This document shows positions 56,393 to 64,000 of a stretch of 64,000 nt of DNA, one piece after another (within the stretch, counting starts at the first letter, position 1; the number at the start of each line of letters is the position of its first letter). The position numbers and the translations under genes were made by a program. Source of the stretch: Metaclostridioides mangenotii (lineage in GTDB: Bacteria > Bacillota > Clostridia > Peptostreptococcales > Peptostreptococcaceae); contig NZ_JAGGJX010000004.1 in assembly GCF_017873185.1 (NCBI RefSeq), forward strand, positions 124,001 to 188,000. The letters are read 5' to 3'. The notes under the pieces are model-generated. The model had not been told where the DNA came from and did not search any database. It saw nothing but the letters and a program-made list of their open reading frames with translations.

Positions 56393-56518
56393 AGAAGAGA
56401 GGCCGATCCTAAAGTGATGGCAACCACTCTATAATCAGCCTCTATAGATTCTTTTGGATTTTTTCAGAAGATTATTTCGAACACTCAATCTATAAGCCGT
56501 GTCACCTAAAACTCTTCT
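56393..56518 (-). ncRNA. Unassigned structured RNA, riboswitch-like
   Basis: Arms AGAAGAG (56393-56399) and CTCTTCT (56512-56518) close a junction. It contains two inner arms: GAGGCCGAT/ATCAGCCTC (56399-56407 with 56434-56442, one mismatch, with a nested AGTG/CACT hairpin) and ATAGATT/AATCTAT (56444-56450 with 56487-56493). The unpaired GGTGACACGG and TGGTTGCC segments look conserved-like. A strong terminator follows. It does not fit any riboswitch class I could recall in full. Confidence 0.5.
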
Positions 56519-56675
56519 ATCAACTATTTAATTTTTTATAGCATCAACTTTACAACCCGAACTTTGTATATTTTATAGGATTATTAATTAATTCGTGGAG
56601 TTTTTCATCCACTAATATACTATATTACAATAATGTCTTTTTGGTTCGTAATTTGTCAAAATTTGTTTTTTAATC

Positions 56676-57104
56676 CTACTTTTCAACTAATGCAAACATA
56701 AGGTCCCCCTTACATGCAAGTTCTTCTCCTACACGTGCCTTAGCAGTTACTTTTGCTATATTTCTTCTTATGGAAATAACCTCTACTTCCAATGTAAGAG
56801 TATCTCCTGGCCTTACTTCTTTTTTAAATCTAACATTATCTATCCCTGCAAACACACCTAGTTTGCCTTTATTTTCATCCATAGACATCATTGCTACAGC
56901 TGCAACTTGAGCTAGAGCCTCAATTATAAGAACTCCTGGCATTAGAGGGTACTCTGGAAAGTGACCTTGAAAAAATGGCTCATTAACAGTTACGTTTTTG
57001 ATGCCTACTGCTTTTTTCCCTATTTCTAATTCAATTACCTTATCCACTAAAAGAAATGGATATCTATGTGGTATTATCTCTTTTATCTGATCTATATTTA
57101 GCAT
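56676..57104 (-). CDS. fabZ: 3-hydroxyacyl-ACP dehydratase FabZ
   Basis: Hot-dog-fold enzyme removing water from 3-hydroxyacyl-ACP in fatty-acid elongation. [11 protein letters not shown] carries the catalytic histidine, and [20 protein letters not shown] the catalytic glutamate helix. 142 aa, full-length. 18 bases after mreB. Ribosome binding site AAGGAG. Confidence 0.95.
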   Translation of the reverse strand: MLNIDQIKEIIPHRYPFLLVDKVIELEIGKKAVGIKNVTVNEPFFQGHFPEYPLMPGVLIIEALAQVAAVAMMSMDENKGKLGVFAGIDNVRFKKEVRPGDTLTLEVEVISIRRNIAKVTAKARVGEELACKGDLMFALVEK

Positions 57105-57122
57105 AATTTTACTCCTTAATTT

Positions 57123-58139
57123 CTATCTTCTAAATGATCCACCTGTCTCTAACATATCTATAGAGCCAAGAGCTATCCCTGTACCTTTTGCTACACATGA
57201 AAGTGGTTCTTCAGCTATTACCACATTTATTCCTGTACTTTGCTCTATACGCTTGTCCAATCCATAAAGTAAAGCTCCGCCACCAGTCATTATAATTCCA
57301 GTGTCGCCAATATCAGCTGCTAGCTCTGGCGGAGTTTTTTCTAGTACAGAGTGTGTTGCAATAACAATTTGCTCTATACATTCATTTAATGCTTCAAGAG
57401 TTTCCGATGAATTTATTTCTACAGATATCGGAAGACCTGTTACTAGGTTTCTACCTGTAACCTTCATCGATACAACCTCTTCTCTTTCAAACGCGCTTCC
57501 GACTTCCATTTTAATTTTCTCTGCAGTTCTCTCTCCAATAAGAATATTGTGCTGTTTTTTCATATATCTAACGATTGCTTCGTCAAATCTATCTCCGCCC
57601 ACTTTTATAGATTCGCTTACAACTATACCACCTAAAGAGATAACTGCCATATCAACAGTCCCCCCACCGATATCTATGATCATACTTCCATTTGGTTCAG
57701 AAATGTCTATACCAGCCCCTATAGCCGCTGCTATAGGCTCTTCAATAATATATACCTCTCTAGCTCCAGCTTCTCTTGTAGCCTCTTCTACGGCTCTTTT
57801 TTCTACATCTGTAACACCAGTTGGTACACATACCATTATTCTAGGCATAAAAAACTTACCAAATCCTTTTTTTTCAGCGATCTGGTCTATAAAATATTTA
57901 AGCATTTTTTCTGTTACATCGTAATTAGATATAACTCCATCCTTAAGTGGTCTAATAGCTACTATATTTCCTGGTGTTCTACCTATCATTCTTCTGGCCT
58001 CTTCACCTACCGCTAAAACCTCTTTAGATTTCTTCTCAATCGCTACAACTGAAGGTTCCTCTAGTAATATTCCCTTGCCACTAACATAAACTAGCACATT
58101 TGCAGTACCTAAGTCTATGCCTATATCAGCTCCAGCCAT
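57123..58139 (-). CDS. mreB: Rod-shape protein MreB/Mbl
   Basis: Actin-like filament protein organising the elongation machinery. IGIDLGTANVLVYV phosphate-1 loop, IIDIGGGTVDMAVISLGGIV phosphate-2 loop and GIIMTGGGALLYGLD adenosine motif are all present. 338 aa. Next to spoIIID, as mbl is in Bacillus, so it is more likely the Mbl-type copy. Confidence 0.95.
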   Translation of the reverse strand: MAGADIGIDLGTANVLVYVSGKGILLEEPSVVAIEKKSKEVLAVGEEARRMIGRTPGNIVAIRPLKDGVISNYDVTEKMLKYFIDQIAEKKGFGKFFMPRIMVCVPTGVTDVEKRAVEEATREAGAREVYIIEEPIAAAIGAGIDISEPNGSMIIDIGGGTVDMAVISLGGIVVSESIKVGGDRFDEAIVRYMKKQHNILIGERTAEKIKMEVGSAFEREEVVSMKVTGRNLVTGLPISVEINSSETLEALNECIEQIVIATHSVLEKTPPELAADIGDTGIIMTGGGALLYGLDKRIEQSTGINVVIAEEPLSCVAKGTGIALGSIDMLETGGSFRR

Positions 58140-58323
58140 GTCTTCAACTCCTTTTATGATTATTGATTATATTTTATTAAATTAAAGTTTATAATATTTA
58201 TTATCCTTAAATTACCTTGTATATAGTATTTACAAATTAGTATCCTTATAATACAACATATACAAAAACTTTATTTTAGTCAAGACGAAATCCTATATTT
58301 ACCATAATATTTAAATAATTATA

Positions 58324-58356
58324 AAAAAATGTAGGCATAATTACCTACATTTTTTT
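58324..58356 (-). terminator. spoIIID terminator
   Basis: AAAAAATGTAGG and CCTACATTTTTT pair with T tract on both strands. It overlaps the last codons and stop of spoIIID. Confidence 0.85.
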
Positions 58357-58605
58357 ATAATCATTTAAGTATTTTAATTTTGTCGCCATTCCCCCTCTGA
58401 TATGTCTTTCAGATTTGTTTTTATCTAGGACGTTTTTCACTTCCTTAGCTAAATATGGATTTATCTCTTTTAATCGCTCTGTTACATCCTTGTGAATAGT
58501 ACTCTTACTGACTCCAAATGTCTTTGCAGTCTGTCTTACTGTCGTATTTTTCTCGAGGATATATTTTGCTACTACCACTGCTCTTTCTTCTATATGCGAT
58601 TTCAA
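58345..58605 (-). CDS. spoIIID: Sporulation transcription factor SpoIIID
   Basis: Mother-cell regulator of 86 aa that modulates sigma-E and later genes. The helix-turn-helix TVRQTAKTFGVSKSTIHKDV (residues about 22-41) and the basic tail RHIRGGMATKLKY match the family. TTG start at 58605 after GGGGGG. It lies directly before mreB, as in other spore formers. Confidence 0.96.
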   Translation of the reverse strand: MKSHIEERAVVVAKYILEKNTTVRQTAKTFGVSKSTIHKDVTERLKEINPYLAKEVKNVLDKNKSERHIRGGMATKLKYLNDYKKM

Positions 58606-58689
58606 TGATTCCCCCCCTCACATAATAGCTTTAATGATATATATGTGAAAATGAGGGAAAATATAACAAAGCATGTTTAAATAAAAAAA

Positions 58690-58730
58690 GAGGATGCTTA
58701 TTTAGTGATAGTTATCACTTTTAGCATCCT
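58690..58730 (-). terminator. spoIIQ terminator
   Basis: AGGATGCT ... AGTGATA and TATCACT ... AGCATCCT pair in two stacked helices, followed by CTTTTTTT on the minus strand. Confidence 0.9.
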
Positions 58731-58869
58731 TTAGTAATTCTATTATTTTAAATTTAGTTTGCTTCATTGCTTTATTACTATTTAATCTGAATTGCTTTAT
58801 TGCTTTGTCACTTTCTTTTCTACATTACTATATACGTCGATATCTTTTACTTTCTCATGGTCTAGAATC

Positions 58870-59550
58870 TTATTTTAAAAATTCTGATGGATCTACCAAT
58901 TTATCATTTTTATATACTTCTAAATGTATATGAGATCCGTCCTCACTCTCTGCTTTAGATGATTCTCCAACTTTTCCTAAAACTTGACCTTCTGCTATCT
59001 TCTGATCTTTTTCAACTTTTGTATCTTTATCAAGATTCGAATAAACTACCACAATACCTTTTTCTTCATTCTTCACTTTTACAGAATATCCGTATTTATC
59101 GCTGCTAAATACATCTGTAACTACTCCACTAGTAAGTGACTTTACATCTGATCCCTTAGTTGAGCTTATATCTAATGCTTTGTGTATCTCCCACACATCT
59201 AAAGTTTTAGAATATGTAGGCTTTTTTTCCGAATATTCTCTTAGTACTTCAGTTCCTAAATAACTCAATTTTGAAGTTTTGTTCTCTGCTTTACTTACAT
59301 TTTTATCTTCAGTTTGTTTTGCTTTCTCAAGATTTTGCTTTGAATCCGTAGCAGTAGGTACCTTATCGTTTTTATTGTTCTCAATTAGGTGTATTTCGTT
59401 ATCTTTATTAGAATTTTCTAATTTTTCATTATTAGAGGCTAATTTATCTACATTACTGTTTGTAAACCAAACCCCGCCTACTGCTATTAGGCAAACACAT
59501 ACAAATAAAGATAAATAAAAACCATCTTTCTCTAATAGCCTTTTTTTCAT
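58870..59550 (-). CDS. spoIIQ: Stage II sporulation protein SpoIIQ (LytM/M23)
   Basis: Forespore membrane protein that joins SpoIIIAH across the intermembrane space. One N-terminal helix (about 7-25), a low-complexity charged linker, then an M23 domain. The zinc-site motifs HKALD (HxxxD, about residue 138) and HIH (near 217) are both intact, unlike Bacillus SpoIIQ where they are degenerate. This matches Clostridioides SpoIIQ, which may cleave peptidoglycan. The start at 59550 follows GGAGGT; the upstream frame to 59595 is not preferred. Confidence 0.93.
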   Translation of the reverse strand: MKKRLLEKDGFYLSLFVCVCLIAVGGVWFTNSNVDKLASNNEKLENSNKDNEIHLIENNKNDKVPTATDSKQNLEKAKQTEDKNVSKAENKTSKLSYLGTEVLREYSEKKPTYSKTLDVWEIHKALDISSTKGSDVKSLTSGVVTDVFSSDKYGYSVKVKNEEKGIVVVYSNLDKDTKVEKDQKIAEGQVLGKVGESSKAESEDGSHIHLEVYKNDKLVDPSEFLK

Positions 59551-59612
59551 ATTGCACCTCCAAATATATTTGTACATTTGGATTATTGACGTCATTTTAT
59601 GGTTTTATACAT

Positions 59613-60674
59613 CTAATATATATCTTTTATACTAGTATCTGAGTAATAGTGGGATAATATTTCATAATATTTAGAGCCATCCTTTGCCATCCCCTCTGCT
59701 CCCCATTGGCTCATTCCAACACCGTGACCGTATCCCTTTACATTAAATTCTAAATTTTCGCCATTAAAAACTATTTCAAAATTTGCTGAATTAAGTCCAA
59801 AAATTGTTCTTATTTCAGTTCCTGCAAATGTCTTATTTCCTATTTTTATTTTATCTACTGCTCCACCTTTACTCTTTTCAACTACACTTATTTGATTTTC
59901 TAAATTTAGCTCACTCAACGATATAGATCCATTTGCTCTCTTAATAGAGTTAACAAATTCTTTGTTGCTCATGCTCATTTTTGATATAAATTTAGGGGAT
60001 ATTTTATCATAAGGACTGTCTACTGACTTTAAATATGGGTAACTTGCTGAAAATACTTCCTCACTGTTTTCTGTTTTTCCAGACGATGTAGAGAAGTACA
60101 GAGGCAGAATTGCTTTGTCATCGTACGCTATGATTTGACCTTTTGTAGATTTTACAGCTTCTTGTATTTTAGAATATCTGCTTTTCATCCACTCTTTGCC
60201 GTTTATTTTCTGAAGCTCACTGTAGCTTTTATATTCTTGGCAGTGTTTGAAATCTGTACAAACTACTGCTTTTTTGTGTCTAGATGGATAAGGTCTATCC
60301 ATTTTATACATTACATAAGTCCTCGCAGCTATAGCCTGCGCTCTTAGAGCTTCAATATCAAAATCTGGAGACATCTCCCCAGCAAGAACCCCAGATAAAT
60401 ATTCTTCTAGATCTATTTTCTGATATTTGCCTAGTTTATGATTGTATATATCAATCTTAGGTGATTCTTTATTAACCGTTTCTAAGTTCAATATCTTTTC
60501 ACTTTTTACATCCGTTTTATTATCTGCTTTATTTTCCTCTTTATCCGCTTTAGCAACAGTTACTTTATTGCTACTAGACAACTCTGTCTCATTGTACGAC
60601 ACAGCTGTTATCAGTATAGGTGCTGCAACTGAACATATAACTAAACAAAGTAAAATCAAAATAGGGTTCTTCAT
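59613..60674 (-). CDS. spoIID: Stage II sporulation protein SpoIID
   Basis: Engulfment lytic transglycosylase of 353 aa. N-terminal membrane anchor (PILILLCLVICSVAAPI), a linker, then the SpoIID domain with LEEYLSGVLAGEMSPDFDIE and ALRAQAIAARTYVMY, carrying the catalytic-type glutamate, and GHGVGMSQWGAEGMAKDG at the C terminus. The start at 60674 follows AGGAGGAG. Gene order murA-spoIID-spoIIQ-spoIIID is the classic one. Confidence 0.96.
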   Translation of the reverse strand: MKNPILILLCLVICSVAAPILITAVSYNETELSSSNKVTVAKADKEENKADNKTDVKSEKILNLETVNKESPKIDIYNHKLGKYQKIDLEEYLSGVLAGEMSPDFDIEALRAQAIAARTYVMYKMDRPYPSRHKKAVVCTDFKHCQEYKSYSELQKINGKEWMKSRYSKIQEAVKSTKGQIIAYDDKAILPLYFSTSSGKTENSEEVFSASYPYLKSVDSPYDKISPKFISKMSMSNKEFVNSIKRANGSISLSELNLENQISVVEKSKGGAVDKIKIGNKTFAGTEIRTIFGLNSANFEIVFNGENLEFNVKGYGHGVGMSQWGAEGMAKDGSKYYEILSHYYSDTSIKDIY

Positions 60675-60766
60675 ACACTCTCCTCCTAGCATTTAGCTTT
60701 TACCTTAAAGTATATGAACAACCCTTTTATTTTATGATTAAGTTTTTAGTAATATTCTAATTTTTA

Positions 60767-62020
60767 TTAGTCTTCAATTATTTCTATATTTCCGCCTAAA
60801 GACTTGATCTTCTTGTCTATATCAACGTAACCTCTTTGGATATGATAAATTTCTCCAATTTGAGTTTCGCCCTCCGCTATAAGTCCGCATAGTATTAATG
60901 CAGCCCCAGCTCTAAGATCTGTGGCATTTACATTTGCTCCATGAAGTTCATCAACTCCATTTACAACAGCGCTTCTGCCATCTATTTTTATATCTGCACC
61001 CATTCTGTTGAATTCAGCTACGTGCATAAATCTATTTTCAAATACAGTCTCTATAACTACACCAGTTCCATTAGCAACTGTAAGCATAGCCATAAATTGA
61101 GCTTGAACATCTGTAGGGAAACCTGGATGTGGTAGAGTCTTTATATCTATTGGCTTTAGTACCTCTGGACCTATTACTCTAACTGAGTTTTCCATTTCAG
61201 TTATCTTACAACCAGCTTCTCTTAATTTTGCTATTACAGGCTTTAAGTGCTCAAGTAGTACATTTTCAACTACTATATCACCTTTTGTCATAGCCGCTGC
61301 ACACATATAAGTTGCCGCTTCTATTCTATCAGGTATTACATTATGCTCAGCACCTTTTAGTTCTTTAACACCTTTAATTCTTATAGTATTAGTTCCTGCA
61401 CCTTTTACATTTGCGCCCATTTCATTTAGGAAATTGGCTAAATCTACTATTTCTGGCTCTTCTGCAGCATTTTCTATTATTGTAGTTCCATCTGCAAGAG
61501 TTGCTGCCATCATTATATTTTCAGTAGCACCAACAGATGGGAAGTCTAAGTATAGTTTGCTTCCTTTTAAATCATCAGTTTTAGCCTCTATAAATCCATG
61601 ATCCATTTCTATCTCTGCACCTAATGCTTTAAACCCTTTTAAATGTAAATCAATAGGTCTTGTTCCTATAGCACATCCTCCTGGCATAGAGATTTTTGTG
61701 CTGTTAAATCTAGCTAATAGCGGTCCCATTACTAAGAATGACGCCCTCATCTTTCTAACTAGCTCATAAGGGGCCTCACAAGTATTTATTTTACTTGCAT
61801 CTACTGTTAATGTGTTGTCTTTGTACTCTACATCAGCACCTAAGTGTCTAAGTAAATTTGATATAACTTGAACATCTTGTAGATTTGGAACTCCGTGTAG
61901 TGTTGATTTTCCGTTCGCTAATAAAGTTGCTGCTATTATTGGTAATACTGCATTTTTTGCCCCATCTATTTTAACACTACCTTTAAGTGGATTACTCTTT
62001 TTCACTATTATTTTTGCCAT
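60767..62020 (-). CDS. murA: UDP-N-acetylglucosamine 1-carboxyvinyltransferase
   Basis: First dedicated step of peptidoglycan synthesis. The catalytic cysteine is in [16 protein letters not shown] (near residue 117). [20 protein letters not shown] at the N terminus and [17 protein letters not shown] near 300 are conserved. 417 aa. In this operon position it corresponds to the spore-linked MurA copy (MurAB in Bacillus); fosfomycin should react with the cysteine. Confidence 0.96.
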   Translation of the reverse strand: MAKIIVKKSNPLKGSVKIDGAKNAVLPIIAATLLANGKSTLHGVPNLQDVQVISNLLRHLGADVEYKDNTLTVDASKINTCEAPYELVRKMRASFLVMGPLLARFNSTKISMPGGCAIGTRPIDLHLKGFKALGAEIEMDHGFIEAKTDDLKGSKLYLDFPSVGATENIMMAATLADGTTIIENAAEEPEIVDLANFLNEMGANVKGAGTNTIRIKGVKELKGAEHNVIPDRIEAATYMCAAAMTKGDIVVENVLLEHLKPVIAKLREAGCKITEMENSVRVIGPEVLKPIDIKTLPHPGFPTDVQAQFMAMLTVANGTGVVIETVFENRFMHVAEFNRMGADIKIDGRSAVVNGVDELHGANVNATDLRAGAALILCGLIAEGETQIGEIYHIQRGYVDIDKKIKSLGGNIEIIED

Positions 62021-62040
62021 TTTGCTTTTCTCCTCATTAA

Positions 62041-62778
62041 TTAATAATCTATTTTTATAATCGGACTTGCGATATAGACGTACGTTTCCCCAATATCTTC
62101 TTTGTATCTAATCGCTATATTTAAATTTATCTTTTTTCCTAAATAATCTAACTCGCTGTATCTTAATACTTTACCATATGCTACAGCTGATAAAAAGTGT
62201 TTATTTTTTATTTTATGTATTTCTTCAGCACTCATATTATATAATATTTTATCCAAAATATCATCATATTTGTCATTTTGTAACTTTTTTGTGTATTTCC
62301 CTACAATGCAGGCGTATATTTCCGTGTTATTTGAATAATTTTTTAACAGCTTTTCAAGCTTGTTATAATCATCCTCTATATGTTTATATACCTTGTGTTC
62401 TGATATGTCAACTGTAATATACGCTTCATTTGAATTTTCTTTAATCCCTTTTACGCTCAATTTTATATTTTTTAATTCGACATTTATAAAAATTTCTTTC
62501 TTTTTAGTATTCCAATTTTCGTCATACTCTATTTCATTTTGACTGGCACCAAAAATCTCTACTATATTAAACAATACTTTTTTTAGCTTTTCTTTTGATA
62601 TATTGTATTCTAATTCCGAATTATACTTTACATTATAAAATTCATATTCAGCATTTATACACTCTAATGAAGATTTTAGTGTACTATATTTAGTATTAAT
62701 ATTTGAATCTGCGTAAGAAATTGCCGCACCTAAAATCATCAATAATATCATACTTATAAATATTTTTATCTTTTTCAT
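62041..62778 (-). CDS. ywmB: YwmB family protein
   Basis: 245 aa exported protein. Signal peptide (about 1-23, [18 protein letters not shown]), then a DUF1779/YwmB domain. The family has a TATA-binding-like fold with no known enzyme activity. It stands before murA-spoIID, the same place as ywmB in Bacillus. Function unknown; the setting suggests an envelope or spore role. Confidence 0.8.
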   Translation of the reverse strand: MKKIKIFISMILLMILGAAISYADSNINTKYSTLKSSLECINAEYEFYNVKYNSELEYNISKEKLKKVLFNIVEIFGASQNEIEYDENWNTKKKEIFINVELKNIKLSVKGIKENSNEAYITVDISEHKVYKHIEDDYNKLEKLLKNYSNNTEIYACIVGKYTKKLQNDKYDDILDKILYNMSAEEIHKIKNKHFLSAVAYGKVLRYSELDYLGKKINLNIAIRYKEDIGETYVYIASPIIKIDY

Positions 62779-62910
62779 TTAAATCCCCCTAAATAAAAAT
62801 AATTTTTATTTCATTATATATATAAATTATTGACATATTTTACCTATGTATACTCGAGATAAACTTTTATTTTCTACTTAGATTCTTTAAATAAAAATAA
62901 TTAGATAAAA

Positions 62911-62955
62911 AATAGACATACTCTATCGATTACCGTTTGATAGAATATGTCTATT
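62911..62955 (-). terminator. Rhodanese-gene terminator
   Basis: AATAGACATA and TATGTCTATT pair with an inner CTATC/GATAG stem. On the minus strand TTTTTT follows. Confidence 0.9.
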
Positions 62956-62994
62956 TGTTTACATCTATATATTCACTTCTCTTCATTTATGCTT

Positions 62995-63750
62995 TTATTT
63001 TACTAATTTAAATTCGTACTCATCTACGCCATCAATTGAATTTGTAACTTTAGTGAAGCCTTTATCAGAAAGAATCTTTGCAGTTTGTCCACTTCTGTTT
63101 CCTGTTCTGCAGTATAAATATATATCTTTGTCTTTATCAAGAGTATCTAATTTTGATTCTATATCTTCAAGTGGTATATTTTCTGCTTTTTCTATATGAC
63201 CTTTAGCAAACTCATCTGCTTTTCTAACATCAATTAACACAGCATCTTTATTATCCGCTATTGCCTTTTCTAGTTCTGCCCCAGTTATATCGTTATATTT
63301 AACTAAATCATATTTGTAATCTTTTACTCCTTGTGCATTGTAAACTTTTGTAAATCCATTATTAACTAGTATATCAGCAGCTTCTGCACTTTTCTTACCT
63401 GAGTTACAGTATAGGATTACAGTTTTATCTTTGTATCCATCTATATCACTCAATTTTCCTTCTATATCATCTACATATATGTTTATAGCGTTCGCAATAT
63501 GTCCTGAAGAATAATCTTTGTCGTCTCTAACATCAATTACAATTCCATCTTTCTCTTTTTCCATTAATTTTAATGCTTTTTCTCCGTCAATATCTTCATA
63601 AGCAACCTTGCTCTCATCATTTTTTTCTTCTTGTTTCGCTGGTTCAGATGCTTGTTTATCATCTTTTGGACTACATCCCACCAAGCTTCCAAAAGTAAGT
63701 GCCATAATCATCCCTAAAACCAAGACTCTAAATTTCTTACTAATCTTCAT
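62995..63750 (-). CDS. Double rhodanese-domain lipoprotein
   Basis: 251 aa. Signal peptide with lipobox LVGC, then two rhodanese domains (about 55-150 and 155-250). The active-site cysteines lie in VILYCNSGKKSAEAA and IYLYCRTGNRSGQTA; both have the CxxGxRS-like loop, the first as CNSGKKS and the second as CRTGNRS. Probably a surface-exposed sulfur-handling protein; no partner is adjacent. Start at 63750 after GGAGGG. Confidence 0.9.
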   Translation of the reverse strand: MKISKKFRVLVLGMIMALTFGSLVGCSPKDDKQASEPAKQEEKNDESKVAYEDIDGEKALKLMEKEKDGIVIDVRDDKDYSSGHIANAINIYVDDIEGKLSDIDGYKDKTVILYCNSGKKSAEAADILVNNGFTKVYNAQGVKDYKYDLVKYNDITGAELEKAIADNKDAVLIDVRKADEFAKGHIEKAENIPLEDIESKLDTLDKDKDIYLYCRTGNRSGQTAKILSDKGFTKVTNSIDGVDEYEFKLVK

Positions 63751-63905
63751 AAATATACCCTCCATAAACTTATAATTTATTAATACTTCCTAGGACAAAC
63801 GTTTTTCTACTCTTTCCATTTAATTATAACAAAATATAAGCTTATTCTTCATTTCCATTTTCTATGACATACCTTTTTCTATAGTTTTTTTCTATCTATT
63901 CTAGA

Positions 63906-64000
63906 TTACAATTTTTTTATCTTCTTAATTCCCTTGCGTCTTGTCATCCATTTTCCTACTGTGGAGCTATTTTCTTGATTAAAAATCTTTTTATTTTTTA
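63906..64000 (-). CDS. C-terminal end of an unidentified gene
   Basis: The minus strand is open from the window edge to TAA at 63906-63908, reading KNKKIFNQENSSTVGKWMTR then RKGIKKIKKL. The strongly basic end looks coding, but too little is visible to name it. Upstream context is outside the window. Confidence 0.4.
   Translation of the reverse strand, partial: KNKKIFNQENSSTVGKWMTRRKGIKKIKKL

Larger units (their letters stand above)
56190..56675. other. Structured leader region of the 295-aa gene
   Basis: Holds the candidate aptamer (56393-56518), its terminator (56332-56379) and an upstream hairpin GTGGA/TCCAC (about 56595-56612). A TTGACA lies near 56655 on the minus strand. No coding frame. 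Confidence 0.5.

Noticed and set aside
56393-56518. SAM-I riboswitch on the plus strand (AGAGAGGC and GGCAACC resemble its core)
   Set aside because: The GGTGCTAATTCC segment and the second half of the core are missing, and no plus-strand gene follows.
57301-57924. 207-codon plus-strand frame
   Set aside because: Shadow of mreB; Ser/Ile/Thr-rich composition typical of antisense frames here.
1-64000. CRISPR arrays, tRNA, rRNA, intact insertion sequences
   Set aside because: No regular spaced repeats, tRNA-like cloverleafs, rRNA sequence or complete transposase was seen.

Overview
The window is AT-rich DNA from a low-GC, spore-forming, anaerobic Gram-positive bacterium. The most likely group is Clostridia, family Peptostreptococcaceae or close kin. 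Support comes from SpoIIID, SpoIIQ, SpoIID and YyaC (sporulation), an NAD-type glutamate dehydrogenase, a clostridial 2[4Fe-4S] ferredoxin, Rex, CWB2 cell-wall-binding repeats and a Clostridioides-phage-type endolysin fragment. From memory, the gene order resembles the early chromosome of Clostridioides difficile; this was not checked by search. Most genes are on the minus strand.

Layout by region. 1-2.8 kb: partial groES with a CIRCE operator, cardiolipin synthase, 8-oxoguanine glycosylase. 3-6.7 kb: YeiH-type exporter divergent from a LysR regulator, a TraX-family membrane protein and a decayed hydantoinase/oxoprolinase fragment. 6.8-8.2 kb: a CWB2-anchored 3D-domain wall protein. 8.7-12 kb: pyrB-pyrK-pyrD-pyrE with a PyrR-binding hairpin directly before the pyrB ribosome binding site. 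12.1-20.1 kb: secreted NlpC/P60 hydrolase, glutamate dehydrogenase, ferredoxin, rex, an ABC-F protein and a MATE exporter. 20.4-24.5 kb: a decayed prophage remnant holding a holin-like gene, a truncated endolysin, other broken phage genes and an MrpR/integrase-like regulator. 24.6-27.3 kb: tsaE-tsaB-rimI-tsaD (t6A tRNA modification). 27.7-32.8 kb: DUF11 protein, YkvI transporter, FMN-riboswitch-controlled ribU, TrmB regulator. 33-37.3 kb: IlvD/Edd-type dehydratase with an ornithine-cyclodeaminase-family reductase, then an amidohydrolase. 37.4-48.6 kb: tex, prfB (with +1 frameshift), secA, hpf, a raiA-type noncoding RNA, comFC, recD2. 48.8-52.3 kb: cobalamin-type ABC importer plus a divergent adenosyltransferase under a cobalamin riboswitch. 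52.4-55 kb: metK under a SAM-I riboswitch, then yyaC. 55.3-62.8 kb: a membrane-anchored unknown protein behind a structured leader, then fabZ, mreB/mbl, spoIIID, spoIIQ, spoIID, murA and ywmB, an order known from other endospore formers. 63-64 kb: a double-rhodanese lipoprotein and the end of one more gene.

The genes group into envelope growth and sporulation (mreB, murA, spoIID/IIQ/IIID), translation and protein export (hpf, secA, prfB, tsa genes), and redox/nitrogen/pyrimidine metabolism. Several units have their own RNA control: FMN, cobalamin and SAM riboswitches and the PyrR site. Least explained are the structured RNA at 56393-56518, a DnaA-box-like cluster upstream of hpf, an unusual block downstream of hpf, the prophage remnant with its repeat-bearing leader, and several short membrane-peptide ORFs. 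No rRNA, tRNA, CRISPR array or intact insertion sequence was seen.
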